Assembly (NCBI RefSeq): GCF_900475595.1
Contig: NZ_LS483397.1
Location: forward strand, 963,001 to 1,027,000
DNA: 64,000 nt
Direction of reading: 5' to 3'
From: Streptococcus uberis
GTDB taxonomy: Bacteria > Bacillota > Bacilli > Lactobacillales > Streptococcaceae
The notes under the pieces were generated by a model. The model saw only the letters and a program-made list of their open reading frames with translations, was not told the origin of the DNA and did no database searches. A program made the position numbers and the translations under genes. Position 1 is the stretch's first letter. Every line of letters starts with the position of its first letter. Below are positions 17,762 through 28,157 of this stretch, one piece after another.

Positions 17762-19039
17762 TTAAGAGATCACTTTAATGATCTCTTTTATTTCAAGTTG
17801 CTCTAGTCCTATTTTAACATTTTTTTCAAATTCTGTAAGCACTTTTTTATCCAAAACCTGATTAGAATAGATAGTTGCAATTTTATCGCCTTTAGCAACA
17901 AAATCCCCTATTTTTCTATCGAAAACAATACCACTTTCATAATCTAATGTATCGGATTTAACAGCACGACCAGCCCCAAGTCTCATCGCTAAAAGACCAA
18001 ATTCTAGTGCTGGTAACTCAGTGATATATCCTTCCATAGGTGATAAAATTTCAGTCTGGTATTTTGCTTGAGATAGTCTGTATAAGTCCTCTAAATCTCC
18101 GCCTTGATATGCAATCATCTCTTCAAATTTATGGAGGGCAGGACCAGAAATAAGATGTTCACGTATTTCGGTTAGTGGTTTAGAAACTCCTGCTAACTCT
18201 AACATCAGTTGCCCAAGTTCACAAATAAAGTCTGAGATATCTTCTCTACCTTTTCCTTGCATGATTTCAATAGCTTCAAGTACTTCTAAGCGATTTCCAA
18301 TTGCACGACCTAATGGTTGACTCATATTTGTAATTACTGCAACAGTTTTTCGGCCAACTTCTTTTCCTAAATCTACCATGAGTCGAGAAAGTTTCTCAGC
18401 ATCTTCAATCGTTTTCATGAAGGCACCATCTCCAACCGTGACATCTAATAAAATACTATCAGCCCCAGCTGCAATCTTCTTACTCATTACAGAACTAGCA
18501 ATTAGTGGAATAATGTCTACAGTTGCCGTTACATCTCTTAGTGCATAAAGTAGTTTATCTGCTTTAACCAATTTATCCGATTGACCAATAACTGATAGAC
18601 CAATATCTTGAACTTGTTTGATAAACTCATCCTGACTTCGATCAATTTGGTACCCCTTGATTGCTTCTAGTTTATCAAGAGTTCCTCCAGTATGGCCCAG
18701 TCCTCTTCCACTCATTTTAGCAACTGGAACACCAAAACTTGCAACTAAAGGTGCTAAGATAAGCGTAACTTTATCTCCAACTCCACCAGTTGAGTGTTTA
18801 TCCGTCTTAACCCCTGGAATTGCACTTAGATCAATTTGATCCCCAGTTGCAACCATACACATCGTTAAATCTTTGGTTTCCCTCGTAGACATACCTTTGA
18901 AATAAACAGCCATTGCAAAAGCTGACATTTGGTAATCAGGAATTGACCCATTAGCATAGCCAGAGATTAACCATTCGATTTCTTGGGTTGATAATTCTAA
19001 GCCATCGCGTTTTTTTTGAATTAAATCTACTGCTCTCAT
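17762..19039 (-). CDS. pdp: Pyrimidine-nucleoside phosphorylase
   Basis: 425 aa, dimeric thymidine/pyrimidine phosphorylase family. It splits uridine, thymidine and deoxyuridine with phosphate. The phosphate-binding loop [10 protein letters not shown] and the family segment [16 protein letters not shown] near residue 110 are intact. The C-terminal lid domain is complete. It overlaps the upstream methyltransferase gene by 4 nt and lies 10 bp before deoC. Confidence 0.96.
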   Translation of the reverse strand: MRAVDLIQKKRDGLELSTQEIEWLISGYANGSIPDYQMSAFAMAVYFKGMSTRETKDLTMCMVATGDQIDLSAIPGVKTDKHSTGGVGDKVTLILAPLVASFGVPVAKMSGRGLGHTGGTLDKLEAIKGYQIDRSQDEFIKQVQDIGLSVIGQSDKLVKADKLLYALRDVTATVDIIPLIASSVMSKKIAAGADSILLDVTVGDGAFMKTIEDAEKLSRLMVDLGKEVGRKTVAVITNMSQPLGRAIGNRLEVLEAIEIMQGKGREDISDFICELGQLMLELAGVSKPLTEIREHLISGPALHKFEEMIAYQGGDLEDLYRLSQAKYQTEILSPMEGYITELPALEFGLLAMRLGAGRAVKSDTLDYESGIVFDRKIGDFVAKGDKIATIYSNQVLDKKVLTEFEKNVKIGLEQLEIKEIIKVIS

Positions 19040-19626
19040 TCCTTAATACTCCTTAGGATATAATAGCCTTTATCTTTTTTTAAAATATGAACATTTCCAA
19101 ACATGTTTTCCATTTTTTCTTTTGCACTTGGAGCCCCTTGTTTCTTCTGGATAACAATTGTTAGGTCCCCACCTTTATTTAAAAACAATTGAGATTTTTC
19201 TATTATTTCGTGAACAACCTTTTTACCAGCTCTAATTGGAGGATTACTAATAACATGGTCAAAAGTTCCAGAAACCTTTTCGTAGATATTCGATTGAAAA
19301 ATAGTTGCTGAGACATTATTAATAACTGCATTTTTCTTAGCTAACTCAATAGCTCGATTATTAATGTCAACTAATGTTGCCTGAACACCTTGTGCTTTTG
19401 CTAATGATATGCCAAGCGGCCCATAGCCGCATCCGACATCTAATACCGTATCGCCTTTATCAAATAACAGTGTTTGCAATAAAACTTGACTACCATAGTC
19501 AATCATTTTTTTTGAAAAGACTCCAGAATCGGTATAAAAAGTAAAGGGAGTATCCAAAAGTTTCACTTTCAATTCATGAATATCATGTTTACTGTCTGGA
19601 TTTTCATCATAATACATTTTTGACAT
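19036..19626 (-). CDS. Class I SAM-dependent methyltransferase (RsmC-like)
   Basis: 196 aa. The SAM-binding motif is DVGCGYGPLG near residue 66 and the catalytic motif SNPPIRAG near residue 130, the N-P-P-x signature of base N-methyltransferases. It resembles the C-terminal catalytic domain of RsmC, the 16S rRNA G1207 methyltransferase, without its N-terminal pseudo-domain. It is the first gene of the nucleoside salvage operon and overlaps pdp by 4 nt, a placement conserved in streptococci. The exact RNA target is inferred, not shown. Confidence 0.85.
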   Translation of the reverse strand: MSKMYYDENPDSKHDIHELKVKLLDTPFTFYTDSGVFSKKMIDYGSQVLLQTLLFDKGDTVLDVGCGYGPLGISLAKAQGVQATLVDINNRAIELAKKNAVINNVSATIFQSNIYEKVSGTFDHVISNPPIRAGKKVVHEIIEKSQLFLNKGGDLTIVIQKKQGAPSAKEKMENMFGNVHILKKDKGYYILRSIKE

Positions 19627-19657
19627 AGTTTTTCCTATCTTTTATCGATGCTTTTAC

Positions 19658-19727
19658 ATTCTATCACACTTTGAAATGGTTTACAAGACGCTTGTTTTAA
19701 AGGGTTTTTCTTTTAATGTTCGCTTTT
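19658..19727 (-). promoter_or_regulatory. Promoter and PurBox of the nucleoside salvage operon
   Basis: Minus strand: TTGTAA (19681-19686), 17-bp spacer, TAGAAT (19658-19663) with an extended TG. A PurBox-like 13-mer at 19715-19727 (AAAAGCGAACATT on the minus strand) matches 12 of 13 positions, centred about 70 bp before the start. A second, poorer ACGAATGTTC lies next to it. A degenerate cre-like 14-mer (12 of 14) overlaps the -35. Confidence 0.6.
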
Positions 19728-19854
19728 TACGAATGTTCTAGGGAATGTATAATTTTAAACCATAATGTAAACAAATATACCTATGTAGGTGTCATGAAAT
19801 GTTAGGAAATAGTTAAAATAGTGGTTTATTTTTCCAAATATTTTAGTGTCATGT

Positions 19855-19860
19855 TATAAT
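19855..19860 (+). promoter_or_regulatory. Extended -10 of coaA
   Basis: TGT-TATAAT, 29 bp before the coaA ATG; the -35 position (TTCCAA) is weak. Confidence 0.5.
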
Positions 19861-19889
19861 TTTGATATTGCCATTTATTAGGAGAACTT

Positions 19890-20810
19890 ATGTCAAATGA
19901 ATTTATCAATTTTTTAAAACTTAATCGTGAATCTTGGAAATTGTTACATCAAAAGTCACGACCCTTGTTAACAGAAGACGAATTGGAAACAATTACCAGT
20001 CTAAATGACAACATTGATATTCAGGATGTGACTGAGGTATACTTACCTTTATTGAATCTCATTCAGATTTACAAAATTAATCAAGAAAATTTATCCTTTT
20101 CCAAAAGCCTTTTTCTAAAAAAAGAAGCTCATAATAGACCTTTTATTATTGGAATATCTGGTTCAGTGGCAGTCGGTAAATCGACGACTAGTCGTCTCCT
20201 TCAACTACTTCTTGCTAGGACATTTAAATCAAGCAAAGTTGAAATGGTAACGACCGATGGATTTTTATACCCTAACAGCTATTTGGTTGATCATGATATT
20301 TTAAATCGTAAAGGTTTTCCAGAATCTTATAATATGGAATTATTGCTAAACTTTTTAGATGGTATCAAAAATGGCTTAACGAAATCCATACCCGTTTACT
20401 CACATGAAATTTATGATATTGTACCTGATCACGTTCAAACGATTGAGAGTCCAGACTTTTTAATTGTTGAAGGGATTAATGTTTTCCAAAATCAACAAAA
20501 TAACCGACTATACATGAGCGATTACTTTGATTTTTCAATCTATATCGATGCAGATAGCAAACATATTGAAAACTGGTATATCGAACGATTCGAAAGAATC
20601 TTGGACTTGACTAAAGATGATGACTCTGGTTTTTATTCTAAATACGCTGAAATGCCACGTCCTGAAGCTGTTCAATTCGCTAAAGAAGTTTGGAAAACAA
20701 TAAATCTAGAGAACTTAGAAAAATTTATCGAACCAACACGAAACCGTGCTGAGATTATTTTGCATAAAGCAAAAGATCATAAAATAGATGAAATTTACGT
20801 CAAAAAATGA
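19890..20810 (+). CDS. coaA: Pantothenate kinase (type I)
   Basis: 306 aa, type I CoaA of the P-loop kinase fold, the feedback-regulated form. It phosphorylates pantothenate, the first step to CoA. Walker A is [12 protein letters not shown] near residue 93, and the downstream [11 protein letters not shown] and RKGFPESYN segments are family signatures. AGGAG stands 8 nt before the ATG. It is followed by rpsT, which has a separate promoter. Confidence 0.96.
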   Translation: MSNEFINFLKLNRESWKLLHQKSRPLLTEDELETITSLNDNIDIQDVTEVYLPLLNLIQIYKINQENLSFSKSLFLKKEAHNRPFIIGISGSVAVGKSTTSRLLQLLLARTFKSSKVEMVTTDGFLYPNSYLVDHDILNRKGFPESYNMELLLNFLDGIKNGLTKSIPVYSHEIYDIVPDHVQTIESPDFLIVEGINVFQNQQNNRLYMSDYFDFSIYIDADSKHIENWYIERFERILDLTKDDDSGFYSKYAEMPRPEAVQFAKEVWKTINLENLEKFIEPTRNRAEIILHKAKDHKIDEIYVKK

Positions 20811-20817
20811 ATTTGAC

Positions 20818-20846
20818 TTGCCAAACAGATATAATTTCTATATAAT
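20818..20846 (+). promoter_or_regulatory. Promoter of rpsT
   Basis: TTGCCA (20818-20823), 17-bp spacer, TATAAT (20841-20846), beginning 7 bp after the coaA stop. Confidence 0.75.
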
Positions 20847-20878
20847 AGTGTAGTTAGATTAATACGGAGGTGAAAACA

Positions 20879-21112
20879 TTGGCAAATATTAAATCAGCTA
20901 TCAAACGCGCTGAACTTAACGTTAAAGCAAACGAAAAAAACTCAGCACAAAAATCAGCTATGCGTACTGCTATCAAAGCATTTGAAGCAAACCCAACTGA
21001 AGAGCTTTTCCGCGCTGCTTCTTCAAGCATCGACAAAGCTGAATCAAAAGGTTTGATTCACGCTAACAAAGCTAGCCGCGATAAAGCACGTCTTGCTGCA
21101 AAACTTGGCTAA
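20879..21112 (+). CDS. rpsT: 30S ribosomal protein S20
   Basis: 77 aa, Lys- and Ala-rich, all-helical, binding the 5' domain of 16S rRNA. The start is TTG at 20879, giving [21 protein letters not shown] stands 7 nt before it. The in-frame GTG at 20870 is inside that ribosome-binding site and is rejected. A non-ATG start is usual for S20 and fits its translational autoregulation. Codon use is strongly biased, as expected for a highly expressed gene. Confidence 0.96.
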   Translation: MANIKSAIKRAELNVKANEKNSAQKSAMRTAIKAFEANPTEELFRAASSSIDKAESKGLIHANKASRDKARLAAKLG

Positions 21113-21125
21113 TAAATATCCAATG

Positions 21126-21150
21126 AAAACTCCTCTAGGAGTTTTTTTCA
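21126..21150 (+). terminator. Terminator of rpsT
   Basis: AAAACTCCT/AGGAGTTTT stem (21126-21134 with 21137-21145) followed by T-run. Confidence 0.88.
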
Positions 21151-21155
21151 TATTC

Positions 21156-21189
21156 AAAAAGTGCTAGGTTACTATACCAAGCACTTTTT
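21156..21189 (-). terminator. Terminator of ciaRH
   Basis: AAAAAGTGCT/AGCACTTTTT stem (21156-21165 with 21180-21189), with further inner pairs, and U-run on the minus strand. Confidence 0.82.
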
Positions 21190-22499
21190 TAAAATTTGAC
21201 TTCAAAAATTGTCCCTTTAGGCCTATTATCCTTAACGACAATACTTCCTTTTAAAGATTGAACGATTTGTTGAGCTAAGGCTAATCCTAATCCAAATCCA
21301 CCCTTACTTCTTGTTCTGGCTTTATCGACTCTATAGAATCTGTCAAAAATTTTCTTTTTGTCAATATCATTAATGCCAGGTCCATTATCTAAGACAGTAA
21401 GATAGAGATGTTTATCCCCAGTTGAAACCTGTATTTCAATCTCACCGTCAGCATCAGTATATTTTATGGCATTGTCAAAAAGAATCGTTAACAATTGTTT
21501 GAGTAGAGCTTTATCAGTTTTTACTTTTCTATGAACTTGATTATCAAACTGGAATGATTTGCCATTTTCTTCTGCAATAAGGCTATAATTTTCAAAAATA
21601 CTATTAAAGAATTGAGCATCAATTTCTTCCCAGTCGGGTTTTATACCATCGTCACGTCTCGCAAGATTAAGAAGATTAGTGGTTAGTATTCTCATATTTC
21701 TGACTTCATCTAAGCTTGACGCAATGGCTTCGCTATTATCAAGAATACTCTCATTTGGCTTTCGAAATAAACTTTCTAAACGATTCTGTAAAACGGCCAA
21801 AGGCGTCCTTAATTCATGACTGGCATTTTCAACAAACATTTTTTGTTTTTCATAGCTCTCAATGATAGGCTTACTACTCCAATTTGCCAGATATATACTA
21901 GCAATAATGGAAATGAGCCAGAACACAATCATAACGATTATGATAAATTTCTCATATCGTTCATTTGTTTTTTCTGACTGTTCAACATTTACTACGGCCA
22001 TCATATAGGCGATTGCAGGGTAGTTTTTGGAATGTACCCTTACTGTAATGGTATGAAATTTTTCTTCATGGCCATAGTAATTGACTAATTTTTGCGTTTG
22101 AATCGTATTTAATTCGTTTTTATTCAGCGTAAAATTTTGAAAATTGGAAAGCGCATCAAAACTGTTGATAACAATACCGTTTGAACTAAAGAGTAAGATA
22201 TCTGTATTTGCAACCGGCTCATTATCATTCTTTATTTTAAATGCTTCTGTACTAGCTTTAAAATGACCACTTTGGTTATCAAAATAAAAGGAAGAAATCC
22301 TCTCCATGGTCTTATTGGTATAATTCTCTGAATTCTTGGCAACTGTCAATAAACTACTATCAACAGATGAATAGACACCAAATTTCATAATCTGAAGGAT
22401 AATGAAAGTCATAACCGCAAAAATGCCCGTAAATACAGAAAAATAATGGGAAAAGTGATTGAAATTATCGGATTTAAGTAATTCTTTATATTTAGTCAT
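21189..22499 (-). CDS. ciaH: Sensor histidine kinase CiaH
   Basis: 436 aa. Two membrane segments (about 22-45 and 183-205) flank an extracytoplasmic sensor region of about 135 residues. The kinase part has the phospho-His box [10 protein letters not shown] (His near 227), the N box DNAIKY, G1 DNGPGI and G2 GFGLGLA. It phosphorylates CiaR. It overlaps ciaR by 8 nt. Identification rests on the CiaR sequence and the pepN-ciaR-ciaH order. In streptococci this system governs envelope stress, competence and beta-lactam tolerance. Confidence 0.93.
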   Translation of the reverse strand: MTKYKELLKSDNFNHFSHYFSVFTGIFAVMTFIILQIMKFGVYSSVDSSLLTVAKNSENYTNKTMERISSFYFDNQSGHFKASTEAFKIKNDNEPVANTDILLFSSNGIVINSFDALSNFQNFTLNKNELNTIQTQKLVNYYGHEEKFHTITVRVHSKNYPAIAYMMAVVNVEQSEKTNERYEKFIIIVMIVFWLISIIASIYLANWSSKPIIESYEKQKMFVENASHELRTPLAVLQNRLESLFRKPNESILDNSEAIASSLDEVRNMRILTTNLLNLARRDDGIKPDWEEIDAQFFNSIFENYSLIAEENGKSFQFDNQVHRKVKTDKALLKQLLTILFDNAIKYTDADGEIEIQVSTGDKHLYLTVLDNGPGINDIDKKKIFDRFYRVDKARTRSKGGFGLGLALAQQIVQSLKGSIVVKDNRPKGTIFEVKF

Positions 22500-23166
22500 T
22501 AGATTTCAAAATATAACCAACACTTCTTAGTGTTTGTAAATTAGTGGCAAAATCAGTAGATTTTAGTTTTTTTCGAATTTTAGAAATGTAAACCTCTACT
22601 ACTGAGATGGTTGTGTCACTATCAAATCCCCAAATTCGATCAAAAATTTGAGATTTAGGAAGAATGACATTTTGATTTTGTAGAAAATAAATCAGAAGTT
22701 CATATTCTTTACCTAATAATTCAATGTTTTCTTGGTTAACAGTAACCATATTACGGTCTGTATCAACTTGAATGTTCCCGTAACGAATAAGGTTATTATT
22801 GAACTTTCCAGACCTTTTAAGCAAGGCTTGGATGCGCATTTTTAACTCTTCTAAATAAAAAGGTTTCGTTAAATAATCATCCGCTCCTAGTTCAAAACCA
22901 TGACCTTTATCATCAATGGTTTCCTTAGCGGTCATGATTAAGACCGGTGTTTTGATATCTTTTTCTCTTAATTCTTTCAATACTTGAAAGCCATTTTTTT
23001 CTGGTAACATCAGATCCAATAAAATAAGATCATAGACACCACTTTCTGCCTCGTATAGTCCTTCTTCACCATCAAAGACCTGCATGACATCTGCAAAATC
23101 ATCTAGAAAGTCAAAGATGGAATTGGATAAGCTTAAATCATCCTCTACCAATAAGAGTTTTATCAT
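22492..23166 (-). CDS. ciaR: Response regulator CiaR
   Basis: 224 aa OmpR-type regulator. The receiver domain has the acidic pair in LVEDD, the phospho-acceptor Asp51 (LILLDLMLP) and the conserved Lys in DYLTKPF. The C-terminal winged helix runs from about residue 125. CiaR binds TTTAAG-N5-TTTAAG direct repeats in other streptococci; I see only a weak resemblance upstream. A pepN terminator precedes it, so ciaRH is a separate unit. Confidence 0.95.
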   Translation of the reverse strand: MIKLLLVEDDLSLSNSIFDFLDDFADVMQVFDGEEGLYEAESGVYDLILLDLMLPEKNGFQVLKELREKDIKTPVLIMTAKETIDDKGHGFELGADDYLTKPFYLEELKMRIQALLKRSGKFNNNLIRYGNIQVDTDRNMVTVNQENIELLGKEYELLIYFLQNQNVILPKSQIFDRIWGFDSDTTISVVEVYISKIRKKLKSTDFATNLQTLRSVGYILKSND

Positions 23167-23252
23167 TTGGAATCTCCCTAAATCTTAATATTGACATGTT
23201 TTTACACTTGTGACCTTAACATACACTAACTTTCTTAATTGAAACTAAACTG

Positions 23253-23280
23253 AAAAAGAAAGCATCAAACAAGATGCCTT
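23253..23280 (-). terminator. Terminator of pepN
   Basis: GCATC/GATGC-based stem (23261-23267 with 23273-23280) followed by CTTTTT on the minus strand, upstream of ciaR. Confidence 0.72.
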
Positions 23281-23287
23281 CTCATCA

Positions 23288-25825
23288 TTAGAGGTTTTGA
23301 AGAGTTAAAAGTACGGCTTCTTTTTCTTTTTCAATCAAAGCAACGCGGGCTTTGATTTCGTTTATGCCCATCTTAATATTTCGACGGATTGCCATATCAT
23401 CAAGTTTAGGTTCAAAGAAAGCTTTGTATTCTGATAACCGTTGTTCGGTTTTGAAGTGATTTGCTGGTAAAATGACAAATTTATCAAAACTCATATCACC
23501 ACCAAGTGCAGCTTGAATCCATTCCCAGTCATGGCGAGCCCATTCCCAAATAGGATTTTGCGTGAATTCTTGAGATAATAAAACATTATACCACATTGAT
23601 AGATCCTGTGGTTTAATAATACTTTTATCTTTTAGACTTGCGATGATACGCTTCAATGTCATCATATTTTGAGTTTTTGATAATGCATTTGCTAAATCCA
23701 AACGTATGTTATTGTCTGTAGTATTGATATACAGGTCGAAATACTGATCAACAAGAGCATCTGTTTCAAAATGTTTGATCTGGTTAACTAGGACAAATCT
23801 CCTGATAGCTGCCGGAATGTCTGCTAAGTTATTAGAATAGTCTTTGAATAGGGAATTTGCTTTACCGATAGCATCACTATAATCAACTGCAATTAATTGA
23901 TTTAAGACAATTTGTCTAATCATCTCATCTTCGTCACTTTCACCCTCTTGTTTATTAAAGCCCAATCTATGATAGTCAGATGAAAATACTTTCGAGACAA
24001 GTGTTTTAAAGTTTTTCTCTTCTTCAGAGTTTTCTGGAATAAAACGTTCTAGTCCACTAATAATTTGCTGTATAGCAGAAGTTACTAAGTAAGATTTTTC
24101 ACTATCGAAAAGTGACACCAACTGAATTAACTCAGCATAGCGAATATGACCACTTTCAGCCAAAAGTCTTCGTTCTTGAATGATTTGCAACTTTGTAATT
24201 TCACTCAACTCTGAAACTGAACTCTTAAGACTCTCCCAAAGTTGTCCTTGATAATCGGTAATATAATGGGCAGTGTTTTCAGTATTAAGTAATAGTGGGC
24301 CATTATTTTCAGATAGTAATTGATTAAAGTTCGGAATGACCATTGTTTTTTCTGTTAAAACATCTGGTATGCCAGTCCACGACGCGTTTAATGGGACTGA
24401 CCAAAATCTATCGTGTTTTTTATGGTCTCCAATAAAGAATTGCTCTTGACTAATGATTAATTGATCATTTTCTACCTTAACGGTAAGCAATGGATAACCA
24501 GGCTGTTCTAGCCATGAGTCCATGAAACTTCCTACATTTTTTCCTGAGGCATCAGATAAAGCCTTCCATAGATCTCGGCCAATCGTATTACCGTATTGAT
24601 GTCTTTCAAAATACACTTTAAGTCCTTTGGCAAAAGCATCATCTCCTAACCAACGACGCAACATGTGCATTAAGCGACTGCCTTTAGCATAGACAATAGC
24701 CGGATCAAAAAGCGTATTGATTTCATCTGGGTGGTTTACTGCAACATGGACAGACTGAACACCATCTGTTGCATCTCTTTTAAGAGCTAATGGTGCTCCT
24801 CCTGTTTGAAAATCTTCAAAAATATTCCAAGATGGTTCAATAGCATCTACTGACACATACTCCATCATATTAGCAAAACTTTCGTTCAACCATAAATCAT
24901 CCCACCATTTCATGGTTACTAAATTTCCAAACCATTGATGTGCTAATTCATGTGCCACGACTAGGGCCACTTGTTGGCGGCTTGAGGCAGTTGAATTGCT
25001 ATCAACTAAGAGATAAATTTCACGGTAGGTAATTAATCCCCAATTTTCCATTGCACCGGCTGAGAAGTCAGGTAGAGCCACATGGTAAGATTGTGGAATT
25101 GGGTAAGAGACACCAAAGTAATCCTCATAGAAATCGATGATTCTTACAGCTATATCAAGAGAAAAGGTTAAAGAAGTACTTGGATGAGCTTTGGTAGCAA
25201 AAATACCAACTTCTGTTCCATTTTTACTTTTTGCTGTAATACCATGTAATTCACCTAGTGCAAATGCAAGCAAGTAGGATGACATTTTGGGAGTTGTATC
25301 AAAGGTCCAAAGTCCAGTCTCTTTTCTCAATTCAACATTTATTTCAGGCATATTTGAAAGGACAATTTCATCCTCTTTTTGGTCGAATTTGATACTTAAG
25401 TCAAAAGTCGCTTTAGCTTCAGGTTCATCAATACAAGGAAAGGCTTCTCTTGCAAAGTGACTTTCAAATTGTGTTGAAATAACTTCCTTTGAGACACCTT
25501 CAACAGTATAATAAGAAGGATAAATTCCAGTCATATTATCTGTGATTTTTCCTGAAAACTCTATGACAAGTGTCATTAGTCCCGTTACAGGTAGTTCAAC
25601 ATGAACCGTTTCTGATTTATGATCTTCATGAAAAATGACAGGTTCATTATCCAATAAAATTGATTGAATGCTGAGATCTTTTTGATGGAAGGACACGATG
25701 TGATCAAGCGCTTCACCATTAATGGCTACATTGCCACTAAATGTCTTTGTATCACGATTAATATCCAAAAAGATATTATAATTTTCAGGAACAAACTTTT
25801 CAATCAAGTATTCTACAGTATTCAT
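23288..25825 (-). CDS. pepN: Aminopeptidase N (lysyl aminopeptidase)
   Basis: 845 aa, M1 zinc metallopeptidase. It trims N-terminal residues from peptides taken up by oligopeptide transport. The exopeptidase motif GAMEN is near residue 257 and the zinc site HELAHQW with its distal Glu (WLNESFA) near 290; both are intact. The C-terminal ERAP1-like helical domain is complete. It lies between phoU and ciaRH. The ATG is only 17 bp after the phoU terminator's U-run, so its promoter must overlap that terminator (see the site entry). Confidence 0.96.
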   Translation of the reverse strand: MNTVEYLIEKFVPENYNIFLDINRDTKTFSGNVAINGEALDHIVSFHQKDLSIQSILLDNEPVIFHEDHKSETVHVELPVTGLMTLVIEFSGKITDNMTGIYPSYYTVEGVSKEVISTQFESHFAREAFPCIDEPEAKATFDLSIKFDQKEDEIVLSNMPEINVELRKETGLWTFDTTPKMSSYLLAFALGELHGITAKSKNGTEVGIFATKAHPSTSLTFSLDIAVRIIDFYEDYFGVSYPIPQSYHVALPDFSAGAMENWGLITYREIYLLVDSNSTASSRQQVALVVAHELAHQWFGNLVTMKWWDDLWLNESFANMMEYVSVDAIEPSWNIFEDFQTGGAPLALKRDATDGVQSVHVAVNHPDEINTLFDPAIVYAKGSRLMHMLRRWLGDDAFAKGLKVYFERHQYGNTIGRDLWKALSDASGKNVGSFMDSWLEQPGYPLLTVKVENDQLIISQEQFFIGDHKKHDRFWSVPLNASWTGIPDVLTEKTMVIPNFNQLLSENNGPLLLNTENTAHYITDYQGQLWESLKSSVSELSEITKLQIIQERRLLAESGHIRYAELIQLVSLFDSEKSYLVTSAIQQIISGLERFIPENSEEEKNFKTLVSKVFSSDYHRLGFNKQEGESDEDEMIRQIVLNQLIAVDYSDAIGKANSLFKDYSNNLADIPAAIRRFVLVNQIKHFETDALVDQYFDLYINTTDNNIRLDLANALSKTQNMMTLKRIIASLKDKSIIKPQDLSMWYNVLLSQEFTQNPIWEWARHDWEWIQAALGGDMSFDKFVILPANHFKTEQRLSEYKAFFEPKLDDMAIRRNIKMGINEIKARVALIEKEKEAVLLTLQNL

Positions 25826-25842
25826 AAAGCTCCTTATTTCTT

Positions 25843-25885
25843 AAAAAAAATAGTGATTAGAAAAAACTTTCTAACCACTATTATA
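25843..25885 (-). promoter_or_regulatory. phoU terminator overlapped by the pepN promoter
   Basis: Minus strand: 12-bp stem (25871-25882 with 25849-25860, one G-U pair), 10-nt loop, eight U. The first arm overlaps a TGA-TATAAT extended -10 (25880-25885). A transcript started near 25873 would miss most of the first arm and would not form the hairpin, whereas RNA coming from phoU would. Confidence 0.7.
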
Positions 25886-25895
25886 TCATATTTGC

Positions 25896-26549
25896 TTATA
25901 ATTCAATAATTTTTCCAGTTTTGAGATAAACAATCCACTCACATAAATTTCTTGCATAGTCTCCAATGCGCTCTAAATACATTAAAACTTGAAAATATTC
26001 TTTACCAGCAAAAACAGCATCTGGTGTCTTTCTGATTTCTTCAACTGCTAAAGCTTGAATATCTCTGAAATAATTATCAATAATTTCATCATTTGCTGCT
26101 ATTTCATAGGCTTTGGCTTCATCCGCAGTAATATATGCATTTAAAGCATCCTCAACCATTCTTTTTACGGCTTTGCCCATTTGATTAATTTGTTCTTCAA
26201 CAATTGGTAAACGCTCTTCACCCTTCATTCTGATGGTTGCTTTAGCAATTGAGGAAGCGTGGTCTCCAATTCTTTCAATATCGCTGGATGCTTTTAAAAC
26301 AGTTATCACGGTTCGTAAATCGTTTGAAACAGGTTGTTGCAAGGCGATGATTTCTAATGATTTTTTTTCAAGTTTTGTTTCAAACTCATTAATCAAATCA
26401 TCTTCTTCGATAACCTCTTTTGCTAAATCACGATCATGGCTAACAAAAGCACGGACTGTCTTATTCAGTTGGGCTAAAACCTCTGTTCCCATTGAATAAA
26501 ATTGGTTGTGTAGTTTATCTAATTCTTCTTCAAATTTCGTTCGTAACAT
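25896..26549 (-). CDS. phoU: PhoU phosphate-signalling protein
   Basis: 217 aa, two three-helix PhoU repeats with the E/D-rich metal-binding signature visible twice (ERIGDHASSIAKA and ERIGDYARNLCEW). It couples the Pst transporter to the phosphate-sensing two-component system and restrains uptake when phosphate is ample. It is the last gene of the pst operon, 19 bp after the second pstB, and is followed by a terminator. Confidence 0.96.
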   Translation of the reverse strand: MLRTKFEEELDKLHNQFYSMGTEVLAQLNKTVRAFVSHDRDLAKEVIEEDDLINEFETKLEKKSLEIIALQQPVSNDLRTVITVLKASSDIERIGDHASSIAKATIRMKGEERLPIVEEQINQMGKAVKRMVEDALNAYITADEAKAYEIAANDEIIDNYFRDIQALAVEEIRKTPDAVFAGKEYFQVLMYLERIGDYARNLCEWIVYLKTGKIIEL

Positions 26550-26568
26550 ATGAATTCCTCAATTTCTA

Positions 26569-27327
26569 TTATCCAAACTTACCAGAGATATAATCTTCTG
26601 TTTCCTTACGTTTTGGATTCATAAACATGGTTTTTGTGTTTCCAAATTCAAGCAAATCTCCAGCTAAGAAAAATCCTGTTCTGTCTGATAAACGTGATGC
26701 TTGTTGCATTGAACGTGTTACTACTACCATTGTGTAATCATTTTTCAAGGCAAAAAGTGTTTCTTCAATTTTCCCTGCAGAAATGGGATCTAATGCAGAT
26801 GTTGGCTCGTCTAATAAAATGATTTTTGGACTTGTCGCAAGAACTCTAGCAACACATACGCGCTGTTGTTGTCCTCCAGATAGTCCAAGTGCTGAATCAT
26901 GCAAACGGTCTTTGACTTCTTCCCAAATGGAAGCGCCTTTTAAAGAAGTTTCGACAGCTTGGTCCAATACATGTTTATCTTTTATGCCGTTGATCCGTAA
27001 TCCAAAGACCACATTTTCATATATTGACATCGGAAAAGGATTTGGCTGTTGAAATACCATACCGATTTCTTTTCTTAGATCAACTGTATCAGTTCTAGGA
27101 CTATATATATTATGACCATTGTAACTAATTGATCCAGTGACAGTTACTTCAGGGTTTAAATCACTCATTCGATTAATAGCACGTAACAAAGTGGACTTTC
27201 CTGACCCAGACGGTCCAATAAAAGCAGTGATTTCATTTGGATACAAATCGAGTGAAACATTTTTGAGTGTTTTCTTTTTGTTATAGTAAACAGATAAATC
27301 TTTTATCTGTAAAATGGGTTCTGACAT
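26569..27327 (-). CDS. pstB: Phosphate ABC transporter ATPase, second copy
   Basis: 252 aa. Walker A (GPSGSGKST), signature (LSGGQQQRV) and Walker B (IILLDEPT) are intact. At the position of the switch histidine, where the paralogue reads VTHNMQQ, it reads VTRSMQQ: Arg (about residue 205) replaces His. ATP turnover may thus depend on the partner site in a PstB heterodimer, or this copy may be slower. It follows the other pstB by 12 bp. Confidence 0.94.
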   Translation of the reverse strand: MSEPILQIKDLSVYYNKKKTLKNVSLDLYPNEITAFIGPSGSGKSTLLRAINRMSDLNPEVTVTGSISYNGHNIYSPRTDTVDLRKEIGMVFQQPNPFPMSIYENVVFGLRINGIKDKHVLDQAVETSLKGASIWEEVKDRLHDSALGLSGGQQQRVCVARVLATSPKIILLDEPTSALDPISAGKIEETLFALKNDYTMVVVTRSMQQASRLSDRTGFFLAGDLLEFGNTKTMFMNPKRKETEDYISGKFG

Positions 27328-27339
27328 CGTTTCTCCCTT

Positions 27340-28143
27340 CTATCCAAAATGACCAGAAACATAGTCATTGGTTGATTGACATTTCGCATTTTGGAAAATA
27401 TTCCTAGTTTTATCATACTCAATCAAATCGCCTAAGTAGAAAAAGGCTGTGTAATCACTTGCACGGGCTGCTTGTTGCATGTTATGCGTTACAATGATGA
27501 TTGTATAATTTTTTTTCAATTCGAACATTGTTTCTTCTAACTGCATCGTTGCAATTGGATCAAGTGCTGAGGCTGGTTCGTCCATCAATAGGATATCAGG
27601 TTTAACAGAAATTGCTCTAGCAATACAAAGTCTCTGTTGTTGACCACCTGATAAGGTAAAAGCAGATTTATGTAAGTCATCCTTTACTTGATCCCAAAGT
27701 GCTGCTTGTTTTAAAGATGTTTCAACGATCTCATCTAATATTTTACTATCTTTAATGCCAGCTCTTTCGTGAGCAAAAGTAATGTTCCGATAAATTGATT
27801 TAGCAAATGGATTTGGTCTTTGGAAAACCATACCAATGTGTTTTCGAACTTCGTAAACATTCATTTCAGGTTTATTAATATCAATACCTTGATACATGAT
27901 TTCACCTGTAACTTTAGCCACATCTATTGTATCATTCATACGATTTAGACTTCGAAGATAGGTTGATTTACCACATCCAGATGGTCCAATCAAAGCAGTA
28001 ATTTTATTTTTTTCAAATTGCATATCAATCCCTTTAATGGCTTCTTTGCCACCATAATAGACATGTAAATCTTTTGTTGATAATGCCACTGATTCTTCTG
28101 GGAAAGTTTTGATATGACGTTCATTCCAATTATATTCTGTCAT
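27340..28143 (-). CDS. pstB: Phosphate ABC transporter ATPase, first copy
   Basis: 267 aa. Walker A (GPSGCGKST), signature (LSGGQQQRL), Walker B (ILLMDEPA) and the switch histidine (VTHNMQQ) are all intact. It drives high-affinity phosphate import with PstA and PstC. It has a short N-terminal extension relative to the second copy. Two tandem pstB genes are usual in streptococci and bacilli. Confidence 0.95.
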   Translation of the reverse strand: MTEYNWNERHIKTFPEESVALSTKDLHVYYGGKEAIKGIDMQFEKNKITALIGPSGCGKSTYLRSLNRMNDTIDVAKVTGEIMYQGIDINKPEMNVYEVRKHIGMVFQRPNPFAKSIYRNITFAHERAGIKDSKILDEIVETSLKQAALWDQVKDDLHKSAFTLSGGQQQRLCIARAISVKPDILLMDEPASALDPIATMQLEETMFELKKNYTIIIVTHNMQQAARASDYTAFFYLGDLIEYDKTRNIFQNAKCQSTNDYVSGHFG

Positions 28144-28157
28144 CTTATCTCCTCTAT

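Noticed and set aside
19667..19690. cre site on the nucleoside operon promoter
   Set aside because: Best 14-mer (TGTAAACCATTTCA) lacks the central CG and matches only 12 of 14; not called as a separate feature.
23167..23252. CiaR autoregulation site before ciaR
   Set aside because: Only loosely similar half-sites (GTTAAG with poor partner) at 5-nt spacing; too weak to call.
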